A stretch of 64,000 nucleotides of DNA from Thelonectria olida (taxonomy: Eukaryota > Ascomycota > Sordariomycetes > Hypocreales > Nectriaceae), in the NCBI GenBank assembly GCA_020736575.1, contig JAGPYM010000037.1, positions 1 to 64,000 on the forward strand. The letters run 5' to 3'. Made by a program: the position numbers and the translations under genes. Position 1 is the stretch's first letter. Every line of letters starts with the position of its first letter. This document shows positions 11,122 through 21,283 of the stretch, piece by piece. The notes beneath the pieces were generated by a model, which saw nothing but the letters and a program-made list of their open reading frames with translations, had not been told where the DNA came from and made no database searches.

Positions 11122-13875
11122 GTGATGACCCCGGTTGAAGTTCAGTCGCAACTCGCGGATCCTATCCAATTATCTGCACGAAACCCGATCGAGCTGAAGG
11201 CATGTGAGAGTAATCATCGGGGAAAGGACATCGCCAGCCCGCGTGTCCTCGTGCGTCCTAGCGAGGCGGCTCGTGAGGGGGACGCGCAGTCGAACCATGT
11301 CATCGTCCCCAAGTTGGGTTCGAGAGACGGCGTTGAACCCTCAAACTCCCTCGTTGAGGCCGATAGATCAGAACCCGAGGATCAAACTCAAGTGGCTCCG
11401 TCCAGCAATACCTCAGTTTCGCCCGAAGGTGTCACAAATATCCTGGACCAAGGCTGGTCTAGCTGTCGCGTGCCTATCCCTGGAAGCAAAAAGAACAAAC
11501 AGATGTACCCAAAGGCTCCCGTGTGCTTAAAATCCTGGGGTCAGGTCGAGTATCAAAGGCGCTTCGAGTTCGTGAAAGGTGAGCTGCAAGGCATGGTGAA
11601 CAGAGATGTCAAGCTTCGCGACATCGCACACCGCATCAGCTATGAGCTCCGAATGGTTGGTACGTCCCCGGAAGAGGCGGTTCCAAGCCTTGTCATCCGA
11701 TGCCGCTGCAACTCAAAGCATGCCCGAGCCCTGCAGTCATTGTTCAGCAGTCGGACACAAGAAAAACTGCATCTTGGTAAAGATTTCTTCATGTCCCTGA
11801 AAACGCCCCAAACACCAATCCCACCTCTGAAATTGGTCTACTTCAAGGAGAAGTCTGGGCCAGTCATCAGAATTGGGTCAGAAGACTCGCTGCAAGCTTG
11901 CCCTGTCAACACATCGACCTACTGTGGCGGGCTTGCGCGCTATCAATCATCAACGGCAACGCTGGGTGTGTCTATCCAAGTTGGGGATACACACGCACAT
12001 CTCACCGTGGATCACATTTTCGCCCCAAGTCTTGGTTTTGATTCCGATTCGAGCACCTCCCTGGAGAATACGTCCCCAGTCGTGTTGAGCTCTTCACCGC
12101 TTAGCGATGGCGGTGTCACCAATTTGGATGTTTATTGGGAGAACGACGACGACGACTACGACTATGACGACGAGTCGGACGGGCGAGGTTACGAAACTCG
12201 TGAGATCTGGACGGCCGATACAACATGCTCAACTTCTCCCGCCCATGAGCAAGGATGTTTCGAGCAATGGGAGAAGGTCATGCCGCCATTGGGTCTTCAT
12301 CCAGCTATGGCTTATCTTGACTGGAGTCTTGCCCGCCCAGCGTCCTCGTCCCTGGGAGTCCCTTATACAAACACCTTCTTTCTAAATGGTCTGAACGCGG
12401 CCCCAATCACTCTACATCAGATACGAGATCAGCCACGAACACACCTTGGGTTGGTTAAGATAGTATCGGGTGTTCGAGGTGTGCTTCTTGGTGAACTCCT
12501 CCGTGGTTCAACCTTTTTGGGTTCTTCCCCAGGGCAAGACGATTGCGAACTCTTGACAGCCATCCTGAACGACCCAAATGGTATGGTATACAAAATATCC
12601 TTTGATGCCGATATGGGCTTACAGGCTGAATTAACAGGGCTCATTCCTGGTGAATGCGGATCGATGGTTATTGACCACGAAACGAACGAGATCTACGGCC
12701 ACGTTGTGGGATGTAACACTTCTGGTCATGCGCTCATCGTTCCACTGAGCCATGTCTTCTCTCAAGTAAAATACAGCTTCGGTGCTACACATGCCGGCCT
12801 CACTCCTGCGACCGTGGACATGGTGCTTGAGCAGGACTCGATAGGGAAAGCAGCTTCCAAGGGCCCGTCAGATCAAACATCGATAGCAAGCTCTGATAGC
12901 GGCTTTGCGATTCACGATTCTCCTGTTGGTGTTCCTAAGCGGGAAAGGCCGGACATAGCAGAGAAACTGTTTGGGAAGACACCCAAGAAGGGACCAGATC
13001 TCGGAGTTCGCGACAGGCTAAGCCAGATGTGCGACTCCGCGATTACGGCCTATGAGCAAGGAAAATATGATGACGCAGAATCAATGCAGCGGCGTGTCAT
13101 GGAGCTTCAAGAAGATGCCCTAGGCAGCGAGCATCCTGATACTCTCGAGAGCATGAACAACCTTGTGGTCATTCTTGACAGGCAAGGGCGATATGGTGAA
13201 GCTGAGCTGATTGAGCGGCGCGTCATAAACATTCAAGAAAAGATATTGGGCAGCGAGCACCCTTATACCCTCAGCAGCATGAACAACCTCGCCGTCGTTC
13301 TTGACAGACAAGGACGTTATGGCGAAGCTGAGGCCATGCATCGACAAACCCTTGAGCTTAGACAGAAAGTACTAGGCCATGAGCATCCTGATACCCTGAT
13401 GAACATGAACAACCTAGCCCCTGTTCTTGTCAGCCAATGCAAGCACGCCGAGGCCGAGCAGTTACTTCGGCAAACGATACGGCTTCAACGGCGGGCGCGA
13501 GGCACAGATCACCCGGATACACTCACAAGCAGAAGCAACCTGGCAATGACTTTGCAAAGTCAAGGAAAACGGGATGAGGCCGAATCTTTAATACGAGAGG
13601 TACTTAGTGCGCGAGCAAACGCATTGGGCCGGGAGCATCCTGACACTGTGACCAGCATAAACAACCTCGGCGTCCTGCTTAGCGAACAGGGCCGGTATGT
13701 TGAAGCCAGGCGTCTGCTCCAGGAGGCACTTGAACTACGTGAGGAAGTGCTAGGCGGGCACCACCCTGATACGGTTGCTACCAGGAAAAGTATTACGATT
13801 CTAGTTAAGAAGAGAGGGCAAAATAGTCTTAGGCAGAGGGATCGGCGTGCATTGGAACATGAGGGGAGAATATAG
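11122..13875 (+). CDS. Chymotrypsin-like (His/Asp/Cys) domain protein with kinesin-light-chain-type TPRs
   Basis: A single uninterrupted 917-aa frame. Residues about 1-130 are polar and disordered. About 260-545 resemble a trypsin/3C-type double barrel: His298 in LTVDHIF, Asp400 in YLDWSLARP, and Cys512 in PGECGSMVID where trypsins have GDSGG. Order and spacing fit a H-D-nucleophile triad with cysteine in place of serine. An Asp-rich loop lies near residue 340. From about residue 630 there are about six 42-residue TPR units of the kinesin light chain type, each with a linker like GSEHPDTLESMNNL, ending near residue 895. This protease-plus-TPR layout resembles fungal NLR-like proteins but lacks any P-loop ATPase. 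A role in allorecognition or defence is possible but inferred; cytosolic by lack of a signal peptide. Confidence 0.85.
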   Translation: MMTPVEVQSQLADPIQLSARNPIELKACESNHRGKDIASPRVLVRPSEAAREGDAQSNHVIVPKLGSRDGVEPSNSLVEADRSEPEDQTQVAPSSNTSVSPEGVTNILDQGWSSCRVPIPGSKKNKQMYPKAPVCLKSWGQVEYQRRFEFVKGELQGMVNRDVKLRDIAHRISYELRMVGTSPEEAVPSLVIRCRCNSKHARALQSLFSSRTQEKLHLGKDFFMSLKTPQTPIPPLKLVYFKEKSGPVIRIGSEDSLQACPVNTSTYCGGLARYQSSTATLGVSIQVGDTHAHLTVDHIFAPSLGFDSDSSTSLENTSPVVLSSSPLSDGGVTNLDVYWENDDDDYDYDDESDGRGYETREIWTADTTCSTSPAHEQGCFEQWEKVMPPLGLHPAMAYLDWSLARPASSSLGVPYTNTFFLNGLNAAPITLHQIRDQPRTHLGLVKIVSGVRGVLLGELLRGSTFLGSSPGQDDCELLTAILNDPNGMVYKISFDADMGLQAELTGLIPGECGSMVIDHETNEIYGHVVGCNTSGHALIVPLSHVFSQVKYSFGATHAGLTPATVDMVLEQDSIGKAASKGPSDQTSIASSDSGFAIHDSPVGVPKRERPDIAEKLFGKTPKKGPDLGVRDRLSQMCDSAITAYEQGKYDDAESMQRRVMELQEDALGSEHPDTLESMNNLVVILDRQGRYGEAELIERRVINIQEKILGSEHPYTLSSMNNLAVVLDRQGRYGEAEAMHRQTLELRQKVLGHEHPDTLMNMNNLAPVLVSQCKHAEAEQLLRQTIRLQRRARGTDHPDTLTSRSNLAMTLQSQGKRDEAESLIREVLSARANALGREHPDTVTSINNLGVLLSEQGRYVEARRLLQEALELREEVLGGHHPDTVATRKSITILVKKRGQNSLRQRDRRALEHEGRI
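13120..13800 (+). repeat. 126-bp coding repeats (TPR units)
   Basis: Units of 126 bp (42 codons) with linkers starting near 13120, 13246, 13372, 13498, 13624 and 13750. They encode the TPR array of the preceding gene. Copies are diverged in DNA but regular in period. Confidence 0.9.
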
Positions 13876-14282
13876 CCGAGTCATGATGGAACAGCACCTG
13901 AGCGTCTATCGCCGTGGGCGATGCGGAGAAGCAGCTCCTCAACTTTTCTTCTTCCTCTTTCTGAGATCAATATAGCTGAAAGGCAATGAATAGTTAAGCT
14001 GAGTGTACCTAGATTAGTGACATAAACTTGATGATATGCTTACGATGTGTGGACAAAGGGTTTAACTTTGAGCCTCCTACCGCGCCATTAACCAGCCGCC
14101 ATTGGCTACGTCCAAGCCTCACACATCATCGACTCTCACTCACCCTCGATAACATTTGGAGTTGCAGCACTAAATCAAGTATAAAGAGCGGCCATAGAAT
14201 CAGTCGACCACCAACGTGAAACCTTTGTTAAGAATCCAAATCCATTTCTATCACTCGGACAGTAACTCCAAACCATAAGGAA
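13876..14282. other. Short intergenic region
   Basis: Holds the 3' flank of the TPR gene and the 5' flank of the BTB gene. No coding or RNA feature is supported. Confidence 0.6.
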
Positions 14283-15074
14283 ATGATCTCGACAAGGACT
14301 ACGGAGCAAGTTGTGAGGTACATATATGCTACCAATGATCTGAACAGTGTAAAAGCTCACTCGCTGAACAGGGCGCGCGAGAGGGGCGAGTTTACCGACT
14401 TAACATTCACTTGTAACGGCTATAGCATGCCCGTTCACAGGGTCATCGTTTGCAGTCAGTCCCCAGTATTTCGCGCGGCATGTACTGGAGAATTCAAGGT
14501 AGCATACACTTCTTTATGGCATTGTCATCATATCTAAGTATTATCCTAGGAAGCATCTACCCGAACATACAGCCTTGACTCTCATTCCCTGCCAATGGTA
14601 CGACGGCTGGTGGACTTCCTCTATACCGGTGACTATACTGAAAAATATGAGGAAGAAGTCGCAGGTGAAGACCCGATTTCCATTCTATCGGTTCATGTGG
14701 CAATGTTTGCCTTGGCAGACAAGTATGACATTGAAGAGTTATCTGCCCTGTCTGGAAAGAAATACTGCGAGTACTTGACAAAAAACCCTGACGTGTCTAA
14801 CTTTCTCCTTTCAATACCTGAAATTTACGAGTCTACACCAACCTCTTCAAGAGGACTTCGCGACCACGCTCTATCATTTTCTAGAGAGAAGCTCCCCGAG
14901 TTTCTGACCGGGCGGGCTAGCAAAGAATTATTCGATGAGGTAGCCGCTGATAGTCCCGAGTTCATCAGAGAGCTGTTATATTCTTTTATAGAGGAGCCGT
15001 TGCAGACTCAATGCTGGAATTGTGGCAGGTCAAGTAAACCGGTTCACCGTAGGCGAGCGGTGAAGTATGATTGA
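14283..15074 (+). CDS. BTB/POZ domain protein
   Basis: Two exons (14283-14498 and 14550-15074) with a 51-nt intron give 246 aa. The junction reads CTGEFKEASTRTY, the usual place for an intron in this family. The BTB/POZ fold is clear: FTDLTFTCNGYSMPVHRVIVCSQSPVFRAA, then VRRLVDFLYTGDY, then VHVAMFALADKYDIEELSAL. The C-terminal half is helical (BACK-like tail) and ends in QCWNCGRSSKPVHRR, a CxxC with a following His that could hold a metal. BTB proteins dimerise and many are Cul3 ubiquitin-ligase adaptors. Such small lineage-expanded BTB proteins in moulds have no assigned substrates. It follows the protease-TPR gene in the same orientation. Confidence 0.9.
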
Positions 15075-15248
15075 TGCAAACAGTGCAGCAAAGGCGAGGG
15101 CAGAATGCCAATGGAATACTCGGGTGGGACTGGCGTTCGACGTTTTCTGTATTACAAAATGGCATGCCTAAACGCGTTTCATATTTACCCAGATACCGTG
15201 ATAGGAGATGATGCCATAATTGGTTGTGTTCTCACCGTGGCGAGCGCC

Positions 15249-15773
15249 TCAAATTGTCTTCCTCTCTCGATAGTACTCTTCGTAGCTTGTTTTGTACCCC
15301 AGAACCCAAGTCCCGAAGAAGCCCATAGCATGCATAAATGTCTGACTGGCTGCCAACCCCAACCACGTAGGAGCAATCGGCAAGGCGAGCGGCGTATCGC
15401 TGCTTCGTAGAAACACAAACATTTGGAAAAGACTGGGCTGTTGCCCGGCTTTTCTGCAATCATCCAAGTACCCGAAGAAGTTTCTAAAGAATCGTTCCTC
15501 CGCCTCGACATCTTCCGGGGTAAGCGACACGTCGATGACAAGCGGCTCGGTTTCAGATGCGTTGTTGATAGTGTGATACGTTTTCGGCGGAATAGAGGCT
15601 GTCTTGGGAGCATCTGGGTCTTTGGCCGAGAGTGTCTTCCATGGTTTGTCGGCAGTATCCTTGAAGAGGTGGCATGTGCCTGATACAATGCGAAAATGTT
15701 CGGTCTGGTGAATGTGAATGTGAAAAGGCGGCGTCACTATCGAAGGGTTCTTTTTATCGAAAGGCGGATGCAT
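15249..15773 (-). CDS. Cupin-domain protein with C-terminal hydrophobic segment (N-terminus uncertain)
   Basis: A 174-aa frame from an ATG at 15773. The cupin metal site is seen as HIHIHQTEHFRIVSG (motif 1) and IPPKTYHTINNAS (motif 2). Downstream come FFRNFFGYLDDC and a hydrophobic stretch around LALPIAPTWLGLAASQTFMHAMGFFG, so it may be membrane-associated. The open frame runs upstream without an ATG (LIVYEDGASSLEFRKSSES...), and that part looks like genuine protein. A more natural start, ATG at 15904 (MLSFLRALYH), is in another frame, one base off. Either the short form is used, or a one-base loss has broken the N-terminus. The substrate is unknown. Confidence 0.75.
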   Translation of the reverse strand: MHPPFDKKNPSIVTPPFHIHIHQTEHFRIVSGTCHLFKDTADKPWKTLSAKDPDAPKTASIPPKTYHTINNASETEPLVIDVSLTPEDVEAEERFFRNFFGYLDDCRKAGQQPSLFQMFVFLRSSDTPLALPIAPTWLGLAASQTFMHAMGFFGTWVLGYKTSYEEYYRERKTI

Positions 15774-15904
15774 GTTTCTGATCAGGTATTCCGATTCGGA
15801 TGACTTGCGGAACTCGAGGGAGGACGCGCCATCCTCATAGACGATGAGGGTATCATCTGCCCGATGCGTCTTTGGTGGTAAAGGGCACGCAGAAACGATA
15901 GCAT

Positions 15905-16996
15905 CTCAGAAGTTGAAGGATGGTGTTTCAGAAGTTAATGATAGCTCTCTGGCGGTCCAGGGCAGTGATGGAATCGTTACGTCAGTCTGGGGTTGGGAAG
16001 AGGCTTTGGTTCAAGAAAGGCGACGGTCCTTTTTCACATCCACCTTCAGGCCAGACGTATAATAATGTTCTTTCGTAATCAAGAATGTTGATGACTGATT
16101 AGTGAACATTCCTCAATGTCAGAACCAGCGGATGAATAAGCTGCCCGGATTGTCGGCCCCGGCGCGGCCCCGGCTCCACGTTCCGGAAAGGCTCGGTGAG
16201 CGCCGATTGAGATTGGCTCGGTGACGTCAGGAGTCGAGAGGGAGAATTGAGGAACGATATACTCTGTATGGAAAGACAAGATCGCACCTGGGGCTCGGGG
16301 GTCATGCAAGTTGCTGACATGTACCACTGTAGACAGGGTCTACAATTTGACTTTGTTTCGCAGTTCGGTCCCTGCACACTCGTATCGATAGGTGGGCGAT
16401 TGATGAAGATATCAGCAAGCTGCATTAGCGCCGCCAATACGCTCCTTGGCAGAACATCAGTGTGTTGGTGCAGCCTGCGTATGACGCAAGACTCAGATGG
16501 TTGCCCCATCACTTATAACCAGAATACTACATGTATGCGAAGGCGTTATAGGTGTTCCGTAGTAGACTCGAAGCTACAATGGGAAACTTGTAAGTTCTAT
16601 TGGAACAGTGTTGGTGTTTTTAAGATGAGTATTGGCCGCAAAATCCAAGGATTCACACAGGATAGATATTGAGCATAGCCACTCCATCGGGCCGAATTAA
16701 TACATGAGTGTTTTGCTTGACATGCTATTCCACACCACAACCCACGAAAGAAGACCGAAAGACGCCCGAGAAGATCTATTATTTAATATAACAAGCTTAA
16801 CAGCCAAGGCCGATATGATATCACAATCTTCCAAAGCAGGGAGGTGTTAACAGAGCTGACGACGCTTCGACACATCTTTACAAGATAGACAATTATATAT
16901 GTAGCTGTATACCAGTAATCATCCTCATACCAACTCCATTCAAGCCTCTCTTCATTGTATCCCAAGCCTCGCCTCATTCTGACAATTTCTCGCAAC
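15905..16996. other. Intergenic region, AT-rich toward its right end
   Basis: Divergent spacer between the cupin gene (minus) and the alcohol dehydrogenase (plus). Open frames here overlap each other on both strands without family features and look fortuitous. The last 200 bp is AT-rich and carries a TATA-like element. Confidence 0.55.
16894..16900 (+). promoter_or_regulatory. TATA-like element of the alcohol dehydrogenase gene
   Basis: TATATAT about 100 bp before the chosen ATG at 16997, within AT-rich sequence. Confidence 0.45.
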
Positions 16997-18214
16997 ATGG
17001 CATTGACGGGTCTTACTGCGCTCAATGACACAATGCGAGCCGTTGTTTGGCAAGGAGATGCCTACAACGTCAGCGTCATCGACGTACCGAGGCCGGCCAT
17101 TGTCAATGAAACGGATGTGGTTGTTCGAATCACCAGAGCGGCCATCTGCGGATCTGATTTGCACATCTATCGCGGGACAAATGCAGGAAGTCCACCCCCA
17201 TTTGTCCTTGGCCATGAAGGGATCGGATACGTGTCCGAGATCGGTTCGGGCGTCGGTTCTCTGAGCGTTGGAGACTATGTCATCGTCCCTTTTACCGTTC
17301 ACGAAGGTCATACGCATACCGATCTTACCAACCAAATGTATGCCGGCTATGGAAACGGAGGCGAGATGAGCGGTACCCAAGGTAAGCCACTTGATCATAT
17401 TTGCAGTCACGAATGCTGACTTGAGACTCCAGCCGAGTATATCCGGGTTCCTTTCGCCGACCATGGCTTGATTCCGATTCCTTTGATCAACTACACCGAC
17501 CCAGCCACGAACGAGACCGTCTCGCTGGCCAACGACTACGTTATGCTGTCTGACATCTTCCCTACCGGCTGGACTGCCTTGGACTTCGCTGGTTTCCAAC
17601 CTGGCGACACTGTTGCAGTCTTTGGTGCCGGCCCTGTCGGGTTGATGTCCATCTACTCTGCCATTTTGCGCGGTGCATCAACGGTTTACGCCGTCGACTT
17701 TGTGCCAGAACGTCTCCGACTTGCCGAGTCTCTCGGAGCTATCCCGATCAACTTTGAAGAATCCGATCCCGTGGAGCAGATCCTGGCACTCGAGCCAAAT
17801 GGGGTCGCCCGGAGCGTCGACGCGGTTGGATACGAGCAGTTTGATCGGAATTTGCGTGTGCACCCTGGGACTATCATCCAAAACATGCTGGCCGTGACGT
17901 CTCCTGGAGGCGGCCTGGGAACTGTCGGCGTTTACAATGACGAGTCCAACAACACGGAAACCGCGCCGCGAGCTGCAACCGTCAACACACACGTCAATTT
18001 CTCATTGGCCGACTTCTTCTTTGGCGAATTCACTTGGGGAGCCGGCCCCTCGCGACCCATCGACTTGGCACCAGAACTCCTTCACCTGGTGGCGTCAGGC
18101 AAAGCTAGACCTGGCTTCCTCGTCAGCGACGTCATTGATATCGAGGACGCACCAGACGCTTACGCCAGGTTTGAAAGACGCAATGCTACAAAGGTGGTCA
18201 TTTCTTTCGAGTAG
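16997..18214 (+). CDS. Zinc-type alcohol dehydrogenase (GroES-like, MDR superfamily)
   Basis: Two exons (16997-17381 and 17433-18214) with a 51-nt intron give 388 aa. The ATG at 16997 is the first in frame. The GroES-like domain holds the catalytic-zinc ligands Cys51 (CGSDLHIY) and His73-Glu74 (LGHEGIGYVSEIGSGV). The NAD(P)-binding Rossmann fold shows VAVFGAGPVGLMS at 191-203. It would oxidise an alcohol or reduce an aldehyde using NAD(P). The four-cysteine structural zinc loop of classical ADH and formaldehyde dehydrogenase is not visible; the region after VIVPF reads TVHEGHTHTD instead. The closest general type is the threonine/glutathione-independent formaldehyde dehydrogenase-like group. 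The next gene, an aldo/keto reductase, is co-oriented 340 bp downstream. Confidence 0.9.
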
Positions 18215-18557
18215 GCGCAGCGGTGAAGTACTTCAAGGCGCTGCATGCAAATAGTCGCCTGTCCTGTCATGCAAGCAAAGACGGGACCGCCAAATGCAAG
18301 AAAGAAAGATACATGTAATTTCACGCAGTCCCACTATCAGCAGGCTGCATGAGACTAGTCGAAAAGGGTCTCGGAGAGTGACATACATGTACTTCTCAGC
18401 TTCTCACTGCATCTCTTTCATACGCTTTCCCCTCCCTCTGGCCGTTGGGGTGGAGGAGTGTCGACATGTTCACCCCAGTTCAGAATAGATTATATAAGTT
18501 GATGATGCCCGCCCCTCAGTGCCTCTTCTCCCATCCCAGACCCCTCACAATTTCACA
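18215..18557. other. Intergenic promoter region of the aldo/keto reductase
   Basis: About 340 bp with a TATA box near its right end and no coding feature. Confidence 0.6.
18491..18498 (+). promoter_or_regulatory. TATA box of the aldo/keto reductase gene
   Basis: TATATAAG lies 60 bp before the ATG at 18558, followed by a CT-rich leader. Good match and position. Confidence 0.6.
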
Positions 18558-19918
18558 ATGTCTGATGTCTTTGCTTCACCCCCCAAACCCAAGACTGCCC
18601 TTGGGTGGCATCGCATCTTGTCTCCTAATGCCGGCGTCAAGGTGTCGCCCATCTGTCTTGGCGGAATCAGCATCGGTAACTCGTGGAAGTCCGGGTTTGG
18701 CAACAACGGCGACGCCTTTGAGCTTCTGGATGCCTTCTACGCCGCCGGTGGTAACTTCATCGATACCTCAAACACGTACAACTCGGAGGAGTCAGAAAAG
18801 CTCATTGGGCAGTGGATGGATGAGCGCGGCACCCGCGATCAGATGGTCATCGCCACCAAATACGGCGCTGGATACCGCGCCTACAAGCGCGACGAAGAGC
18901 CATTGCAGAGCAACCTTACCGGGACTTCGGCCAAGAGCATGCGCGTCTCTGTCCGGGATAGCTTGAAGAAACTCCGGACCGACTACATCGACATCTTGTA
19001 CGTGCACTGGTGGGACTTTGCTTCCTCGGTCGAGGAGGTCATGAGGGCCCTCCACGCCTATGTCATGGCCAAGGAGGTTCTCTACCTCGGTGTGTCAGAC
19101 ACGCCAGCATGGGTCGTCGTCAAGGCCAACGCTTGTAAGTCCTGAGCCGTCAAGCCCGACCCCAGTTTCGCCCATTAACAGTCGCGTGCTTATAGACGCT
19201 CGTGCCAATGGTCTCACTCCATTTTCTGTCTATCAGGGCCTGTGGAATGTTGCATACCGCGACATGGAAGCTGAAGTTATCCCCATGTGTGAAGACCAGG
19301 GCATGGCCGTCGTTCCGTGGGGCTCGTTGGCCGGCGGTATCATCACCACGGCTGAAGAAAAGCGTCAAATTCAGGATAAGCCAGACGCCCGCATGTTCTA
19401 CGGCATCGACCCGCCGGTCGCCCTCTATGATACGATAGAACGAATCGCCAACGAGAAAGGAACCACGGTTCGGGCCATTGTACGTTCCCAATCTTGCCTT
19501 CAACTTTCCCATGCCTCTCGGCCTTCAACACTACTTCGATGGATTCGCTGATCATCACATCACTACTAGGCCCTAGCATATCTATTTCACCAGACAACTT
19601 ACGTATTCCCCATAGTCGGCGTGCATACCGTTGAGCACGTCCAAGCATTGCCCGAAGCTGTGGGCATCGAGCTCACCAAGGCCGACATCGATGCTATCCA
19701 CGACGCGAGCCCCCTCAACCCTCTATTCCCCATGAGCTTCCTCTACGGTTTCTCACGCCCTCAGAAGTATAACCTGTCGCTCACACCCGCGGACAACCAG
19801 CAATACCAGATGGCAGCTTGGATCGACGCCCCGCCAAAGCAAGCAGTAAGAATCCTTGGTTTGCCACTACTTGCGAGAGATAGCTAATGGGTTGTAGCCT
19901 TACCGACCAAGGAAGTAA
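18558..19918 (+). CDS. Aldo/keto reductase, aryl-alcohol dehydrogenase/norsolorinic acid reductase-like
   Basis: Four exons (18558-19134, 19196-19479, 19570-19845, 19898-19918) give 385 aa. The last exon codes only PYRPRK and the stop, and is accepted because the donor/acceptor pair (GTAAGA..TTGTAG) is clean and the family often ends this way. The catalytic tetrad of the AKR barrel is Asp69 (FIDTSNTY), Tyr74, Lys101 (IATKYGAG) and His150 (LYVHWWD). The C-terminal NADPH-binding part includes FPIVGVHTVEHVQALPEAV. AAD-type enzymes reduce aryl aldehydes or polyketide intermediates with NADPH in the cytosol. The start at 18558 sits just after a CACA leader; the frame above it has no ATG. The substrate is unknown. 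Confidence 0.93.
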
Positions 19919-21283
19919 ATACTGTGCAAGAAGGAAGAAGACTTGAAGGCACATAGTTACTGGGTATTATGTATCGTTAATGAGACGAGGACCCCCTTCC
20001 GAGTCTTGTCACAGAAGACACTATTTTTCCATCCCTCGTGGCCAGTTTCAGTCTTCTGCCTTGTGGATTATGGATTGTCAACAATTCAGAGTTCCCAAAT
20101 GCAAAGCATGCTGCGAATACGTGACTGGTGACTTGGGCTGGGCCCTCTGGTTGAGGCGGTTTTGCAGTTTCCTTCTTATTTCAGGTCCGGTCGTGCCGGT
20201 CCAGTCTTCTTTCTAGGATGGCTCTAGGATCGTAGTTCGGCAAGCTAGGAAGGATTTCACAGTCGGATAACCAGGGACGGGCCAGACATTGCAAAATAAG
20301 AATAACATCGGGTGCAGCGAAACAGGATAGGTGAAGCTGAGAGGGCCATGATCGCCTGGGTCCTGTACCTACAATGCAATGTGCTGACAGTGGAACCTGA
20401 AAGCAGAAGAGTGAGGACACCAACGGAACACTTAAATGAAGACTGTTCGTCTTCATTGGCAGGGTCCAGTTGAGGATGTCAGCAGGCTGCATTAGCGTCC
20501 AGTCCCCTGAACAATGTCTAGGGTATATTTTGAGCATCTGCCACAATGAATCAACAGTTTCAACTGGCAAATAAACTATGGACTGGGGGAACCCGAGTCA
20601 GTGGCCTCTCTTCACTGTCATCGGAGGGATTACCGCCTTCGCAGGCGAGAAAGAGCAGTACGAGCAGCACCCCAGCGCGACCGAGTCTCCGAGTGCATAA
20701 GGCCTAACCTGTACATAAATAATCCAACTTCGTTCACATCTATGAGCATCCGCTATTCCCGTTGCCGACATCCCCTTCAACAAGCAGGGTATGGAATTGA
20801 GCAATCCTAGGGAACTTATTTGTATAGTTGATACCACAAGGACAAACGTTGAGTCTCTTGAGAATAAGCTGTTCCGGTCTGCTGGATAGGGAAATCTTGA
20901 TAGTAGGATGTTGAAACTTGGTCGGCCTTGCTTCAAGATATTAAAGAGGTTTGGAACGCACCAGGTCGTCCGAAATATCCAGCAGAACGTCTTTGGGTGA
21001 GGATCCTTGACTTGGGCCCGTTTCTCATTCATGCCATGGAACTTGAAGCTATTTCGCTTTCAGATCCCTCAGGTCTCGTTGCCCTGCTCGTCACTTAACG
21101 AGAGCGACGGAGTATCCTGCGAGCGAGTCGTCAAGGGAGCCGTCCTCTTGCGGTCTGCCTGAGGCGTCAAGGCTGACAGGACCCCGCACGCATCTTCGAC
21201 CAGGGGCATACCCATGTCGTATCTGGATACGAAGCACGAAGGTTCAAACCGTCTTTATCTATCTGGGATTTCTCGCTCTTCAA
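19919..21283. other. Intergenic region
   Basis: About 1.4 kb without a credible gene. Short open frames occur on both strands but lack family motifs or splice logic. No tRNA or repeat array was recognised. Confidence 0.5.
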
